A stretch of DNA of 48,072 bases from Nemertoderma westbladi (lineage: Eukaryota; Xenacoelomorpha; Nemertodermatida; Nemertodermatidae). The stretch spans positions 1-48,072 of the forward strand of contig JAUCBJ010000963.1 of NCBI GenBank assembly GCA_032718475.1. Reading direction: 5' to 3'. Under the pieces are notes generated by a model. The model was not told the DNA's origin. It did no database searches and was given only the letters and a program-made list of their open reading frames with translations. Shown one piece after another: positions 22,901 through 32,406 of this stretch. The number at the start of each line of letters is the position of its first letter. Positions within the stretch are counted from its first letter, which is position 1. The position numbers and the translations under genes are program-made.

Positions 22901-25900
22901 AGCAAAATAAATGCAGAAACTAAACAGTAAATAACTTAATATATTCTTAATAAACTTAATATATTCCAGAACCATATATATTATTTAACTTTTAGTAAGG
23001 CAGCATCAGGAGGAAGAGTACAGTAATTTGAACCGCAGAACTACGATAGCAATGTAGTAAAATACTGTAGTAAGAAAAGTACCAATTTAAGAATAAAATT
23101 ACGTATTATATGGGAAAAACGTAGTATATTTTATTCAATATTTTCTCGAACCTTTATTAACTTCGCTGGCGCTCGGTAAATAAAATAACTCGAGAATAGT
23201 GAAAAAAGTTATACTTTTTATTTTCCTAAGTAATAAATAATTAATTATGCTAATAAATTTATTTAATGTGAACGATATACACCCCCCTTCTGTGGGTAGT
23301 GGATACATGACATGCCCACCAAAAATGCTATTCAATTCATTCAGCCAATTTAGTTATATATCTAATTTGAAGTTTATGCAATGTTACCCCTAGCGGCCAA
23401 TATAGGAAAATATAGGAATTTTAGAATGTAAACCATTTAAATAAGTTTGACATCAATTTTCACTAACAAATTCGGGTGCTTTTTTGATGATCGAATCTTA
23501 CGGCGATTGGATTAATTAAGCCTAGAACTACACAACACACATGACACAGTGATGTTTTACCTTGGAGCTTGGGTGTTATTATTCCATTGGGCAAAATAAC
23601 TCCTATTCAATTAATGAATTAAGGGGAATTATCGTTCCAGGTTCAAAAAATTAACAATTTTTTACAAGTGATTCTAAATCAAAATTATTCGCTGATTTCG
23701 ATAATGAAAACCGTTTTACAATAGCTTCTCTGGTTCTCGAGATATTAGGAGACTTAGATATTACCTTCTAAGACAAACCAGATTTTATAATCTTCTAGTG
23801 TACATAATTACTCCTATTACTCCCACTGGTTGACGTAGCTCATTTGGTAAAGCGTTGTTGGGTCGGCGGGTGCAATTGTGTGCGGTGAGAGTAGGGCGAT
23901 AGGTCGGGGAGTATGTGAGGACCTAAGGCGAGGAAGGATGGAGAGTGATAGTTAGTAGAGAGTGTGGAAGTGTACCGGTAGGCGGTAGGGAGTAGAGTGG
24001 TACTTGGGTTGCGCGGATTAGGTTTATTGCTCGGATTCAGTAATTGGTTATTGTTAATTGTGTAAACTGGTTTATATTGTTATATTACATATATATATAA
24101 TAAATGATTGCATTTACGCTAGAAGATATATTGATTATTTAAGTGACTGGGAAGTTTGGGAGAACGTTCGTTGTATTCGATGCTACAAGCTATCACCGCG
24201 AGGCTGCATTTACTTATTTCCTATTACAGTATTAGGCCTACTGTATTACCGGTCAACCGGTAACATAATTTTGACACCGCTAGCCTACCACTGTAGGCCC
24301 TATACTTAACGGACGCGGTACTTTAAATAGCTATAGCATCTGTGCAACCTCAGCTTTAAATAGCTATAGGTGCTCCCCGTATAATAAATGTTTACCTGTA
24401 GTACAATCCACTGTGTCATTTAATGAAATAGTTTGTAATTTATCAGTGGGATTAGATACATTTTGTACTCATTCATTGATTTCACAGGGTTTTTTAGACC
24501 GAAATAATGTAAAGTATGATTATTGTGTAAAGACTCTAAATACTTTAGGTGACAAAGTGCCTTTGGTTGGTATGGTGTCATGTACTTTATTCAATGCACC
24601 AGGTGTTAGCCAGCCAGTAGAACTTCAACTGCATGTTGTCGATACAGAATCACTATTTGGGACGGATGCATTATTTGGTATCGATGCAATTCAACATGTT
24701 GGTGGTATTAACTTATCCTATGACAGGCAGTCTGGTGCAATGGCTGTTTGTTTGACTCAAAGTGTGATCAGTGGTGACAGTAAAGTACAGAGCCTTGGAA
24801 GGCTCCATAGTGAAGTCATTGAAACACCATTACAAAGTAGTGTTTGCTCTGCTGCTTTCCAGGATGCTGGGGGAGACAAAGTGGAAGTGTATGGGCGTGA
24901 TGAGCAGTCTATCAGGGGTGTGAATAGTGAGTTAAACGTTAATGCACCTGAATGGTTCCCCCCCAGACATACTGTTCCGTATCCCCGTCTGGGTAAATTT
25001 GTTAAGGTTGCTAAAAGTGTGAATGGAGATGTCGAACTTGTTGAGAAAGATTTTGTAGTTACATGGCTGAATGAAAAACGATATTGGGAATTGAAATGGA
25101 CATGGAAAGGGGGAAACCCTCCGATAAAACATCTGGGGTCTGGTCTTGGCGATTATGGCATCACTATAGGGCAACCACAAAGTAAACTCCTTAATGCTGA
25201 GGTTAACAAATGGATAGAAAATCGCTGGGTTGAGAAATATGAGAGGGAAATGCATGGGGAACTGAGAGGACTTCTCCCACTCATTCCCGTATTACAGGAA
25301 CACAAAGATACTACTCCTGTGCGACCTGTTTTAGACTATACACCCCTAAATAAGTGTGTTCAAGCTGATCCAGGGCGCCAAGTCGCAGTTTGTGATGAAG
25401 CTGTGCGTAGCTGGCGAAAAATGGGGAATCATACTAGGAGTCTAGACCTATCTAAGGCATACTTACAAATTCATGTTGTAGATTACCTTTGCCTATATCA
25501 TGGTATGCTTTGGGATGGAACCATTTATATTATGAAACGTATGGGATATGGCTTAGAAATTGCACATAAAGTGTTGAATGCTGTTGTACTCTTTGTGTTA
25601 GATACAGCTGGATACTCCCCTGATGAGGTAGAAAAATATGTAGACGACATATATGTCAATGAGGATAAGGTCAAAGTGGAAGACGTTAGGGTTAACCTTG
25701 CATGCTATGGGTTAGTTAACAAAGAACCCACAGATCCAAATGAAATGCGCCTACTTGGCATAGATGTTCAATCCAATAAGTGTGGTGTTTTGCAATGGAA
25801 ACGATTTTTAAAGTCATTACTGTCTGTGCCGCATCCGTTGACCAAACGTCAGCTGTTTTCTTGGTGTAGTAAGATTGTTGCGCACTATCCTGTTGCAAGC

Positions 25901-28900
25901 TATTTACGTGTGTGTTGCAGCTGGCTTAAACGCCAATGCAGCGATGGAATGTGGGACAGTAGTGTTAATGATGTAGTTGAGACATTAGCCCATGATCTAT
26001 ATCATATGATCGAACTCGATGATCCTGTGAAGGGGCAATGGACAGTGCTGGACAAAGATGATACTAAGGTTGACATCTGGGTTGACTCTAGTGATATTGC
26101 ACGAGCAGTTGTTTTGGAAGTTGATGGTGTTGTGGTGGAGGATGGTGCATGGTTCCGAAAATTAAAAGATTCAATGCACATTAACATTGCTGAGCTTGAT
26201 GCAGTTATTGATGGTTTAAATCTTGCAGTAAAGTGGAACTTAGTGACTAAGAACTACAATATATTTACCGATTCAGAGACAGTAAATAGGTGGTTGTGCC
26301 AAATGCTTGGAAATGTACAGCGATTCAAAATAGGGGGACTGTCTGAGGTTATTGTAAAAAGACGTCTGCAAGTGATTGAAGAAATTGTTGACTGTTATCA
26401 TTGGAATATTAATGTTATCAAAGTTGCTTCTAAGGATAATAAGGCTGATCGATTGACCAGAATTCCTGAAAGGTGGAGAAAAATTGTTCGGGCAGTTGAA
26501 CATACTGTTGATGATGATGTTATATGTGCTGGTGCACATTTACCTAAGACCGTTGTTGGAATAGATGTTGGTATAATTTGTGCGAGGCAGGATGCTAATC
26601 TGGAATTAGCTGCCGTGAGACATGCCATAAATACCAATGATTGGAGTGAAGTCTCAAAGCATTGTGTTTATAAAGGTTTGAAGTCGCAGCTGCATGTTGA
26701 TTCATCTGGCTTGCTTTTAAGAGAAGTTAAAATTCCTCCTAATGATGTGGTTGATGTACCTGTGATTCCCAGTGATTTAGAGGCTGATGTCATTAGAAGA
26801 GGTCATTGCTCTTCTGGTCATAGCTGTTGGGAGATATCCAGGAATTATTTACGACGTATATGTTATTTTCCATCCATGGCAATAAAATGTCAGGAATTTG
26901 TAAGCACCTGTAGAGAGTGTTGTTTGGCTAACCCGGTTAAACCAGAAAGTAGTTATCCCTCAGAGAGAACTGTAATAGCTGACCATCCGTGGCAAATTGT
27001 GTTTGTTGATTCTCTCAAGGTGGGTGAATCTTCATTGTTGGTTATGGTTGATTCGCTTTCAAAGTGGGCTGAAGTAGAATTTGTTCCATCTTTGTCTGCA
27101 GCAGACGTGACACCTATATTTCTTAATAAGTGTATACAATGGGGCCCCCCTGAAGTCATTCGTTCTGATGCTGGCCCTGAATTTGTAAATGGTCTGATAA
27201 AAAGTGTGCAGGCCGTGTTCGGTTTTAAAATGTTACACGGTGCAGTTAGAAATCCTCGAAGCCAAGGTGTCGTGGAACGTTACCACCGTACTTTTTTGAC
27301 GATCTTAAGAAAAACTTTGATCAACCGACAAACGAATAGTGGTAAATGCACAGTAGAACAAGATGAGTTAAATTGGATTCTTTATTACTACCGTAATCGT
27401 CCTAATACTTAAATTGGTATATCACCCATGAAAGCCTTTTGTGGTTGGGAACAGGGTGCAATCAATTGGACAAGTGCAAAAGGTTACAGCCCTAGTACAT
27501 GGGTTGGTCACTGTATGAAACTAGCCGCCGAGTTGTTTGATTACTTGGAGCTACAACTCTCAGCATTAGATAATGACCTAAAAATTGTAACAAGGCAGTT
27601 CACTGCGGGGGACAGTGTTTTCTACGAAAAGACCCCAGGGCCGGAAAGGCATTCACTCCCTGGGAAGATGGGTGGATGGTTGTGGGACAGAAGGGACCGG
27701 CTACTTACCTGATAAAGCACAAAAACCATAAACGCCAGCAAAAGATTGTAAATGTAGATTTGTTGAGACACCTGATGAAACAACAAATAAAACTGACATT
27801 ACTCTTAACAACTTTACAACTGGTCCCATTCGAGAAGTAGTTACCGATTCGAATTCATTAGATGAAGTTATTGTTGAATTGGAGTCTCCAAAGCCAAATG
27901 TCCTTGTGGTTGACCATGGTATTGGTGAAGGAGTCTTATCTAGTAGTGAGAGCGATGTTAGTGAGTGTGAGGACACACGTGGGGTTATCACTAGGAGCGG
28001 CCGGATTGTGAAACCTCCAAAATACTATGGTTATTGAGAAAGTACAATTGCAGGGGGAGATGTTGGGTCGGCGGGTGCAATTGTGTGCGGTGAGAGTAGG
28101 GCGATAGGTCGGGGAGTAGGTGAGGACCTAAGGCGAGGAAGGATGGAGAGTGATAGTTAGTAGAGAGTGTGGAAGGGTACCGGTAGGCGGTAGGGCAGTA
28201 GAGTGGTTTGGGGGTTCAGATTCTTGGTAGAGGATATTAAAATTTCTGTAATAATTTTTATTTGAAATTTTAAAGGTACCGGCCAAGTATAGGAACATAT
28301 TTGTATTTTTAAATTTCAAATTTCCCTCCAAATATATATGACTAACGCTTTTATCCTGCAAACTAGAAAGCCAGCAAGCTGGCTTTAAACGAACCTGCCC
28401 CTCAAACCAGTTCCCTGAGTGAGCGAAAATGAAAACACGAAAATTGCCATAGACTCATTGATAGCAACACCAGCTGCTGGTACTCATGAGGGCCTAGCCT
28501 AGTAAGCTACTACTATTGATTGAAGGGATAGGCCCAAACTGCACAGAAGTAGGCTTATATTACTTGCTAAAATATATTATTCTCTCACTCTATCCCAAAC
28601 AGTAATCAAACATCAACTGTTAGTTTGGATAATGTATTACCCCGACAGCTGAATAGCTCTTCCCAGTGAATCCTATGGGAATATCTATAAGGTTACTACT
28701 ACTCACTGCTATGTTAGGTGGGGGGCCAGCTGATTGAATTTTAAGCACTGGGCCGTTCAAATGTTTTATAGAATAAATGAGATGTTGTATAATGAATGGG
28801 GAGGGACCCAACTACACTACGTTTGTCAATGGACGGTCTCTTTATAGCCAGCTGGCTGGTTTTCTAGTTGAATCATATTATTCTGCAACCAATAATTTAC

Positions 28901-29931
28901 TCCTTTAGACGAATTTGTGCATTTGTTTGCCGGACTAACAAATTTTGGCGACGTTCTGTGCGAGATTGGCGATATTTGAAAAGATTCTGAGACTCAAATA
29001 TGTTGCTCAAATGACTGAATAGCCCAAATAAAAAAAGTTGGTGAATACTCGACGAGTCGAATCGGTGAAATTCGACATTAAATTTTCAAACCCGCTATTT
29101 TTCACTGACCCCTTGATGTAAACGCCACAAAAAAAATATACAGTCTTGTGCGCAACCAAAATTATGTAGAGGTTGTTATTAAAATTTTCGTGTACCTGCT
29201 TGAGTTTTTGAGATATTGGATGGTTATACACACACACACACACACAAACACATCGTGTTTTTCAACGGCTCAACTCTTGACAAGAACAAGAACTACCCTG
29301 GCCTATTAATAGGCAGGTTCGTTATAATATCCAATATGGGGGGTGGGGGGGTAACAGGAATCATTTGTGTGACGGGGGTGGGGGGTAACAGGAATGGGTG
29401 GGGGGGGGGGGGGGGTAACAGGAATGACGCGCAACGGGAATCAATAAGTGAGTCGGCCAGTCGGCGGGGTAACAGGAATGGGGGGGGGGGGGGGTTAACA
29501 GGAATGGTCGGGGGGGGGGGGGTAAGTGTAAATTCTGGGGGGGGGGGGGGGGGGGTAACAGGAATGGGGGAAGGGAGGTAACTGGAATACACGCAATTCT
29601 GATTAGGGGTGTGGAGGGCGTGACCTGTACCACAGTTAGACACTTCTTACTGTTGACATTATAATATCATTTTACAGACTTGTTTCGGGATTTCACTACG
29701 ACCTTTGGATGTCAAGGTTTAAGCGCACAAACAAGGGTCAATTACACTCTCAACGATTTCCATCTGAGCGAGGGTAGGGACGGATACACTCGTCTGTTAT
29801 CGCCTCCACCGTGCAGAGATTCCGTCACTTTTTGTGAGAGGTTGGAGGAAGAAGGAGTATGTGAGAAAAACCCTGCCTATAGTTGGAACAACTGCGCGAA
29901 AACATGTCATTGGTGTTTCCGAATTAGTTAG
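19363..29931 (+). CDS. Secreted gluzincin-type zinc metallopeptidase with C-terminal ShKT domain (four exons)
   Basis: The exons 19363-19932, 20225-20411, 21266-21439 and 29678-29931 join with GT-AG introns in phases 0, 1 and 1. They give about 394 residues ending at TAG. A hydrophobic N-terminus (about residues 8-35) suggests secretion. Residues 201-205 are HELAH, the zinc-binding and catalytic HExxH motif. NEYFAE at 247-252, about 45 residues on, supplies the likely third zinc ligand, as in gluzincins. The last exon encodes an ShKT module (CRDSVTFC ... CHWC, six cysteines), a fold found in toxins and at the ends of many invertebrate extracellular proteases, where it is often non-toxic. No specific substrate can be named. 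The third intron is 8.2 kb and contains a 4.3 kb LTR retroelement in the same orientation. The start could instead lie in an upstream exon, because a good acceptor precedes 19413. The family is inferred from motifs only. Confidence 0.8.
20225..20411 (+). CDS. Metallopeptidase exon 2 (active site)
   Basis: Acceptor CTCTCAAG|GATCC and donor GAAG|GTAGGG, phase 0 to phase 1. It encodes FVHELAHGIHG and NSNEYFAE, the zinc-binding elements. It is too short and too conserved-looking to be chance. Confidence 0.82.
20840..20925 (+). repeat. Degraded tRNA-derived SINE head
   Basis: A TTGCTCATGTAGAGCG phrase (A-box-like) is followed after about 35 bases by GGGTTTAATCCC (B-box-like). It lies in intron 2 of the metallopeptidase gene. 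No cloverleaf can be closed, so it is not a working tRNA gene. Confidence 0.35.
21266..21439 (+). CDS. Metallopeptidase exon 3
   Basis: Acceptor TTTTAG|TTACC and donor GCAGAG|GTTTGT, phase 1 to phase 1. It encodes TQSYFGVNGEGGSNRPDG and the following DRYKLLEYDHFAMSI, the region after the third zinc ligand. Confidence 0.75.
21440..23828. other. Intron 3, first part, repeat-rich
   Basis: No exon recognised. Contents: a short GCTATTAGCATGTTATTAGCCT duplication near 21575, a poly-G run at about 21933, members of the 69-bp AACAATATCG family in both orientations (22391-22500 and 22735-22800), and the CGCTCGGTAAATAAAATAACTCG phrase near 23171. Confidence 0.5.
22391..22800. repeat. Inverted members of the dispersed 69-bp family
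   Basis: 22391-22500 holds one and a half antisense units (CTAACCAAAACAATAAACGA, ACCAATTGAGGGAAAGGAGC). 22735-22800 holds one sense unit (TTTTGGTTAGAAAAAGC, AACCTGGTCCTTTCTCTCAA). The same family forms a five-unit tandem array at 38055-38410. Confidence 0.75.
23829..23855 (+). other. tRNA A-box-like sequence at retroelement insertion site
   Basis: GTAGCTCATTTGGTAAAGCG fits the D-arm/A-box of a tRNA or tRNA-derived SINE. The LTR element starts immediately after it. A GGTTCAGATTC phrase lies just beyond the element's right end (28213), so the element may have split a tRNA-like head between its A and B boxes. Confidence 0.45.
23856..28203 (+). mobile_element. LTR retroelement (Ty3/Gypsy-like) inside the metallopeptidase intron
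   Basis: Short LTRs of about 142 bases (23856-23997 and 28061-28203) both start TGTTGGGTCGG and differ by about two substitutions and one indel, so insertion is fairly recent. TGGTACTTGGGTTGCGCGG directly after the left LTR fits a tRNA primer-binding site. AGGGGGAGA (28052-28060) directly before the right LTR is the polypurine tract. Between them is a long pol frame with domain order protease, reverse transcriptase, RNase H, integrase. No gag is present: only about 400 bases separate the primer site from pol. No clear target duplication was found, and the LTR ends do not show the usual CA. Confidence 0.85.
24413..28037 (+). pseudogene. pol of LTR retroelement (protease-RT-RNase H-integrase), interrupted
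   Basis: An open frame of 999 codons runs to a TAA at 27410. Its first listed codon is GTG and the frame stays open upstream, so no true start is evident. About residue 13 is an aspartic-protease-like LDTFCTHSLIS (DTF instead of DTG). RT motifs are RPVLDYTPLNK (about 303) and YVDDIYVNE (about 408). RNase H carries IWVDSSD and TDSETVNRW. Integrase has a zinc site ending CRECC (about 834), then FVDSL, RSDAGPEF and ERYHRT as the D, D, E residues. After the TAA the same frame continues with integrase C-terminal sequence to about 27712. Similarity then shifts frame and ends with RSGRIVKPPKYYGY and a stop at 28037. One in-frame stop and at least one frameshift suggest a dying copy. Confidence 0.85.
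28361..28869. mobile_element. Candidate MITE with CTAGAAAGCCAGC ends
   Basis: The left end AACTAGAAAGCCAGCAAGCT and the inverted right end AACTAGAAAACCAGCCAGCT are imperfect terminal inverted repeats. There is no coding capacity and no clear target duplication. A related end is at about 14329. Confidence 0.5.
28870..29215. other. Intron 3, last part
   Basis: Nothing recognisable apart from AT-rich sequence and a CTCGACGAGTCGAATC semi-palindrome near 29048. A (CA)n run begins at about 29228. Confidence 0.45.
29335..29583. repeat. Poly-G / GGGTAACAGGAATG minisatellite
   Basis: Repeats of TAACAGGAATG separated by runs of 6-20 G form a very G-rich block about 100 bases before the ShKT exon acceptor. 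It could form G-quadruplexes on the sense strand. Long homopolymers here are also where assembly errors are likely. Confidence 0.88.
29678..29931 (+). CDS. Metallopeptidase exon 4 (ShKT domain)
   Basis: Acceptor TTTTACAG|ACTTG, phase 1, matching the phase 1 donor at 21439. It encodes a linker and the six-cysteine ShKT module, then FRIS and TAG. The stop overlaps a possible donor, A|GTTAGT at 29926/29927, also phase 1. The exon end (ATTGGTGTTTCCGAATTAG) is duplicated 129 bases downstream. The ShK fold is toxin-like in name, but in proteases it is usually an accessory module. Confidence 0.8.
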
Positions 29932-30036
29932 TAAAATATTTTTAGAAATATTAAAATGATCTTAGGTATATGAGGTTCTTCTATTAATGGGTGTAACAAT
30001 TATTGTAGAAAGTATTGGTTGTAAAAATAACCATTA

Positions 30037-30065
30037 ATTGGTGTTTCCGAATTAGATAGTAAAAT
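30037..30065 (+). repeat. Duplicate of the ShKT exon 3' end
   Basis: ATTGGTGTTTCCGAATTAG followed by (A/T)TAGTAAAATAT repeats the sequence at 29909-29938. In the duplicate the putative donor GTTAGT is GATAGT, so it could not be used. Confidence 0.8.
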
Positions 30066-30591
30066 ATATCTTTGATATTAAGTGACGACAGCTTCTAAGC
30101 TTCCCAGTGAATGGAATGTAGACGGGCTGTCCAATACATTATTCTCACACAGACAGTCCGCAAAGATACGCCGGTGCTTATTGCTATCGGGGTCCCAAAC
30201 TCCAACTGGCGGCGTTAAATTCAACAATAGTTGTATTGGCTGCTCTGAAATAGTATAGTGGCAATCAAGCAAACCTGTAGCCCACGACTCTTCTCAGCAG
30301 TCTAGAAATATCAAAATCTAAACGTTTGCCAACCACTCACTCCCCTACACCGATATGCTGAAAGATGCACCTAAATCAGTCACACCATCGCACCCCGTAA
30401 CACATCCACAGTTGACGATTGTCCATATACCTCGTCTTTCCATCTACATTACCAAAACCACTGTGGTTTAGCGGACGTCTGAAGAATGTCTATGATATAA
30501 TATTACTAGTCGTGTGGCCGTGGTAGGTTTGTTTGAATAGATTGAAACGTGTTTGATATATCTATTGTACTATTATTTCTGATATTTTCAG

Positions 30592-30924
30592 ACACACCTG
30601 ATCCTCCAACCCATTTGTCGTTGAACACATTGACAACAGGTCTTGTTGGAATCAAATGGCTGGCAGCTTACAACGGTGATTTGCCTGTATCATATAAAAT
30701 CAAGGTAAAAGACACTCGTTTCATGTTGGGTGGTGGTTCAAATGAAACTGAAGATATGGTAAATGGGTTCATAGATTGGATGACCTTCCATACCGATCAG
30801 ACTATGTTTGCTATACCTGGATTAATACCCAAAGTGGTCTACAAATTCCGAATCCAAACTCTACACGCATATGCGAAGAGTGTATTCACAGAAGCGGTCG
30901 TATACTCCCCGGAATTTGTAGCTG
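30592..30924 (+). CDS. Fibronectin type III exon
   Basis: Acceptor ATTTTCAG|ACACACC and donor GCTG|GTGAGT enclose 111 codons in phase 1-1, the classic shuffled-module arrangement. The protein starts DTPDPPTHLSLN and contains IKWLAAYNGDLPVSYKI and VVYKFRIQTLHAYAKS, which are typical FN3 B-C and F-G strand patterns. It precedes the transmembrane exon in matching phase. Upstream it can be joined in frame to the ShKT exon if A|GTTAGT is used. If not, this is a separate gene whose 5' exons I could not find. Confidence 0.8.
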
Positions 30925-31152
30925 GTGAGTAATTATTAATATCAGCCACATTCAACTTCAGATAGGGAACAGGAACTCTCAAGTTGATGCTATGTTCAGC
31001 CATTTTCTGCCAAGTTCTGAAGAAGCCGTCAGCACGCAATGCTGTCAAAGGAAATATGTTGGCTCGTGAATGGCTCATCGTATTGATATTGATATCCGCA
31101 ACCACAAGAATACCCTCAAGTTGTATCTCCCACGGACTGTTTCTTTTTGCAG

Positions 31153-31420
31153 GTACAACTGAGGAATGCGAACAAGTTACCCCAGCCTACGGTGCTGCTA
31201 TAGAAATAGTAGTGGTTTTAGCTGTTTTGCTGGCGGTTGCTGCATTAATTATCTTAGTATTAGTAGTCCGACTTCGACGAATGCAACACAAATGCGGATC
31301 TAATTTTAAACTCCACAAGACAACAAATGGATTTACTTCAAAGCATCCAAATCTAACGATGGTATCATCAACTTCATCAACTGCTGAATTACTACCAATG
31401 GCCCCAAAAAGTCCATTTAA
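31153..31420 (+). CDS. Transmembrane exon
   Basis: Acceptor TTTTTGCAG|GTACAAC, phase 1, and donor TTTAA|GTAAGT, phase 2. After a short extracellular part (TEECEQVTPAYGAA) comes one hydrophobic helix (IEIVVVLAVLLAVAALII and further), a basic stop-transfer (RLRRMQHK) and a Ser/Thr-rich cytoplasmic stretch. This is type I single-pass topology. Confidence 0.8.
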
Positions 31421-32267
31421 GTAAGTTTACTTTAATTACACAAAGTGAGTTGGAGAGGTTTTGAAGTGGATAAAATGGCTGTCGGATTGACACAATAACA
31501 GTTGAGTTAACAAATTTTGTATTATCTTGTTATTTCTTGTAGTACAAATCTTGTATATGTATATATTTGCTATGCCATGCCGAATATGTAAACGTAATAC
31601 AGCTAAACGGACAGTTGGTAATAATAGTACATCATAATAATGCTAGGTGATGTCAGGAGAGAACCTAAAACAAATTGAAATAGTTTTATTTTCTTTTTAT
31701 AATTTTTTTACAGACATCCAGAGATGTAATTATTATAATCAATAAACAAAATCGACGAATCGGGGAAATCTGACTACAACCGACAGCCAACAACCACAGG
31801 CAGCAACCGACAGCCGACAACCACAACATATTATCGTTATAAACGTTGAGCCAGAGAGGAGAGGGGACGCACAAGGGGTTGTCGGATGTCGATTGTTGGC
31901 GGTCGGTTGTCGGTTGTCGGCTGTGGTTATCGTTTCTCGGTTATGGTCTCAAACCCGCAGGGATGGTGATTGTCTCAGGAGTTCTATATGCATCACCACG
32001 GATAGTGATTATTCACATAATGGCTTATATTGTGCCAATATCTGTAAAACTTCCATCGATTTCGCATATTTCAAGTGGGAAATGAATTTCTGTTAAAAAT
32101 TTCTAGATATATTATAGAACAATTAGCAAAAGGAAATAATAAAAATATTTTTGATCTTTAGCTGTTTTGATTCAACAATTAACATTAATATTATAATTTA
32201 ATCCTATCTGAAATATATTATATTATTTTATTTATTTATGATAAGCTCTTAATTATACTGTTTTCAG
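31421..32267. other. Intron with a hairpin
   Basis: No exon seen. 31780-31828 (ACAACCACAGG, CGACAGCCGACAACC) and 31875-31925 (GGTCGGTTGTCGGTTGTCGG, CTGTGG) are inverted, low-complexity arms that could form a long hairpin in the pre-mRNA. Confidence 0.55.
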
Positions 32268-32406
32268 AGAACGGCTACAGAGAAACTTGAAATCTATACA
32301 ACAACATGTTAATCCAACCAAGAACCTGCAGACAGTACCGGAAGAAGGTATCAGCAATCCGTCGTACCACATAGAAACCAACCTAGATGACGATGGCCCA
32401 GTGTAG
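32268..32406 (+). CDS. Terminal exon: cytoplasmic tail
   Basis: Acceptor CTGTTTTCAG|AGAACGG in phase 2, continuing the transmembrane exon, and ending with GTG TAG. The tail contains SNPSYHIE, whose NPSY fits the NPxY type bound by PTB domains and endocytic adaptors, and an acidic end DDDGPV. This supports a membrane receptor or membrane-anchored enzyme. Confidence 0.78.

Noticed and set aside
24058-24309. gag of the LTR element
   Set aside because: The frame has no nucleocapsid zinc knuckle or capsid-like pattern and is AT-rich chance sequence.
24932-25255. Minus-strand frames within pol
   Set aside because: They are shadows of the long plus-strand pol frame.
29293-29643. Proline-rich proteins on the minus strand
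   Set aside because: They are translations of the poly-C/poly-G block.
30078-30272. Minus-strand 64-codon frame
   Set aside because: Its composition is protein-like, but no domain, neighbours or splice sites support it. It may be an old transposon scrap.
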